This document shows positions 6,113 through 6,498 of a DNA stretch of 6,498 nucleotides, one piece after another. The notes beneath the pieces were generated by a model. That model searched no databases. It was not told the origin of the DNA and saw nothing but the letters and a program-made list of their open reading frames with translations. Both the position numbers and the translations under genes were made by a program. The stretch is from Desulfovibrio desulfuricans. GTDB taxonomy: Bacteria > Desulfobacterota > Desulfovibrionia > Desulfovibrionales > Desulfovibrionaceae. The stretch is taken from contig QKDT01000332.1 of the NCBI GenBank assembly GCA_003251995.1, forward strand, positions 1 through 6,498, written 5' to 3'. How positions within the stretch are numbered: the first letter of the stretch is position 1; the number at the start of each line of letters is the position of its first letter.

Positions 6113-6147
6113 TTGCAGGCCATTTGTTCATTGATGGCAGAACATTC

Positions 6148-6176
6148 TTGACAGGTTGCGCCGTCTAGGCTAGCTT
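6148..6176 (+). promoter_or_regulatory. Sigma-70 promoter of tRNA-Ser
   Basis: A perfect -35 TTGACA (6148-6153) is followed after 17 bases by TAGCTT (6171-6176), a weaker -10 that keeps the conserved first T, second A and final T. The start would be near 6183, leaving a 5' leader of about 39 bases to be removed by RNase P. Confidence 0.55.
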
Positions 6177-6221
6177 GCATTTCTGCATTCTGGTTTGCCA
6201 TTTTGCGCGCCTGATGCATGC

Positions 6222-6316
6222 GGAGAGGTGTCCGAGTCGGCCGAAGGAGCTCGCCTGCTAAGCGAGTATACGGGCTTAAACCTGTATCGAGAGTTCAAAT
6301 CTCTCCCTCTCCGCCA
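6222..6316 (+). tRNA. tRNA-Ser, anticodon GCU, CCA encoded
   Basis: Reads AGC and AGU serine codons. The acceptor stem GGAGAGG (6222-6228) pairs perfectly with CCTCTCC (6306-6312), followed by discriminator G (6313) and encoded CCA (6314-6316). The anticodon stem CTCGC/GCGAG encloses loop CTGCTAA with anticodon GCT at 6257-6259. A long variable arm (about 6267-6288), typical of serine tRNAs, and a T-loop with GTTCAAATC complete the fold. Length 95 bases with CCA. It is transcribed divergently from glnS. Confidence 0.98.
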
Positions 6317-6327
6317 CATACGCAAGT

Positions 6328-6366
6328 AAAACGGCGAGTTACTGTTAAAGGTAACTCGCCGTTTTT
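6328..6366 (+). terminator. Intrinsic terminator of tRNA-Ser
   Basis: A perfect 15-bp stem (6328-6342 with 6351-6365) with GC core CGGCGAG and an 8-base loop, ending in five T. It starts 11 bases after the CCA end. The flanking ACGCA (6320-6324) and TGCGT (6366-6370) can extend the pairing past a 3-base bulge. Confidence 0.95.
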
Positions 6367-6370
6367 GCGT

Positions 6371-6498
6371 TTAAATGGGGTAAAATTCGGGGCGGCGCAG
6401 GGTGGCGTGCATACCGCCATACATACTTTTGAGAAGTCTATCGGGGGAATTATAGCTGTACGAACCATGATTATACTACCGTTGAACTCAATTGACTT
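6371..6498. other. Non-coding right end of the window
   Basis: No gene is supported in these 128 bases. A GC-rich first half contains a small hairpin (TGGCG/CGCCA around 6404-6419) and three close copies of CATAC (6410-6414, 6418-6422, 6422-6426). The second half is visibly AT-richer. A gene may begin beyond the edge. Confidence 0.5.

Noticed and set aside
1..6498. CRISPR array, transposon, defence or toxin-antitoxin system
   Set aside because: No regularly spaced repeats, terminal inverted repeats with a transposase, or genes of such families are present; all supported genes are known types.

Overview
This 6.5-kb window looks like ordinary chromosome from a Gram-negative, moderately GC-rich bacterium. 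The best guess is a Desulfovibrio-type deltaproteobacterium. That is an inference from the GC-rich codon use of the housekeeping genes, the bacterial glutaminyl-tRNA synthetase and the general gene style; no marker here fixes the species. The left end cuts into a gene, and the right end stops in non-coding sequence just past a tRNA terminator.

Layout from left to right. (1) Positions 1-1541 (+) hold the 3' three-quarters or so of a DEAD-box RNA helicase with a DbpA-type RNA-binding domain, followed by a strong intrinsic terminator (1553-1592). (2) Positions 1593-2195 are a roughly 600-base gene-free region with several hairpins, palindromes and short repeats, and a candidate promoter near its right end. 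(3) Positions 2199-3803 (+) encode a membrane-bound diguanylate cyclase with a periplasmic Cache sensor and an intact GGEEF active site and inhibitory site. This gene is patchily AT-rich, unlike its neighbours. (4) Positions 3804-4065 are non-coding. (5) On the minus strand, glnS (6015-4276) is followed by tRNA-Lys(UUU) (4183-4108), which has its own near-consensus promoter and a terminator. (6) tRNA-Ser(GCU) (6222-6316, +) is transcribed divergently from glnS, with its own promoter and a long perfect terminator. (7) The last 130 bases have no gene.

Functionally the window is mostly RNA and translation machinery: an RNA helicase, a Gln-tRNA synthetase and two tRNAs. A second-messenger (cyclic-di-GMP) signalling gene is inserted between them. 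The helicase and the cyclase are separated by a terminator and a long leader, so they are not one operon. glnS and tRNA-Lys could be partly cotranscribed because no terminator is visible between them.

I found no CRISPR array, transposase, toxin-antitoxin pair or convincing new system. The most interesting leads are the composition mosaic of the cyclase gene, the symmetric elements in its leader, and short GTATG-type repeats next to the 3' ends of both tRNA genes, which could be traces of integrase attachment sites.
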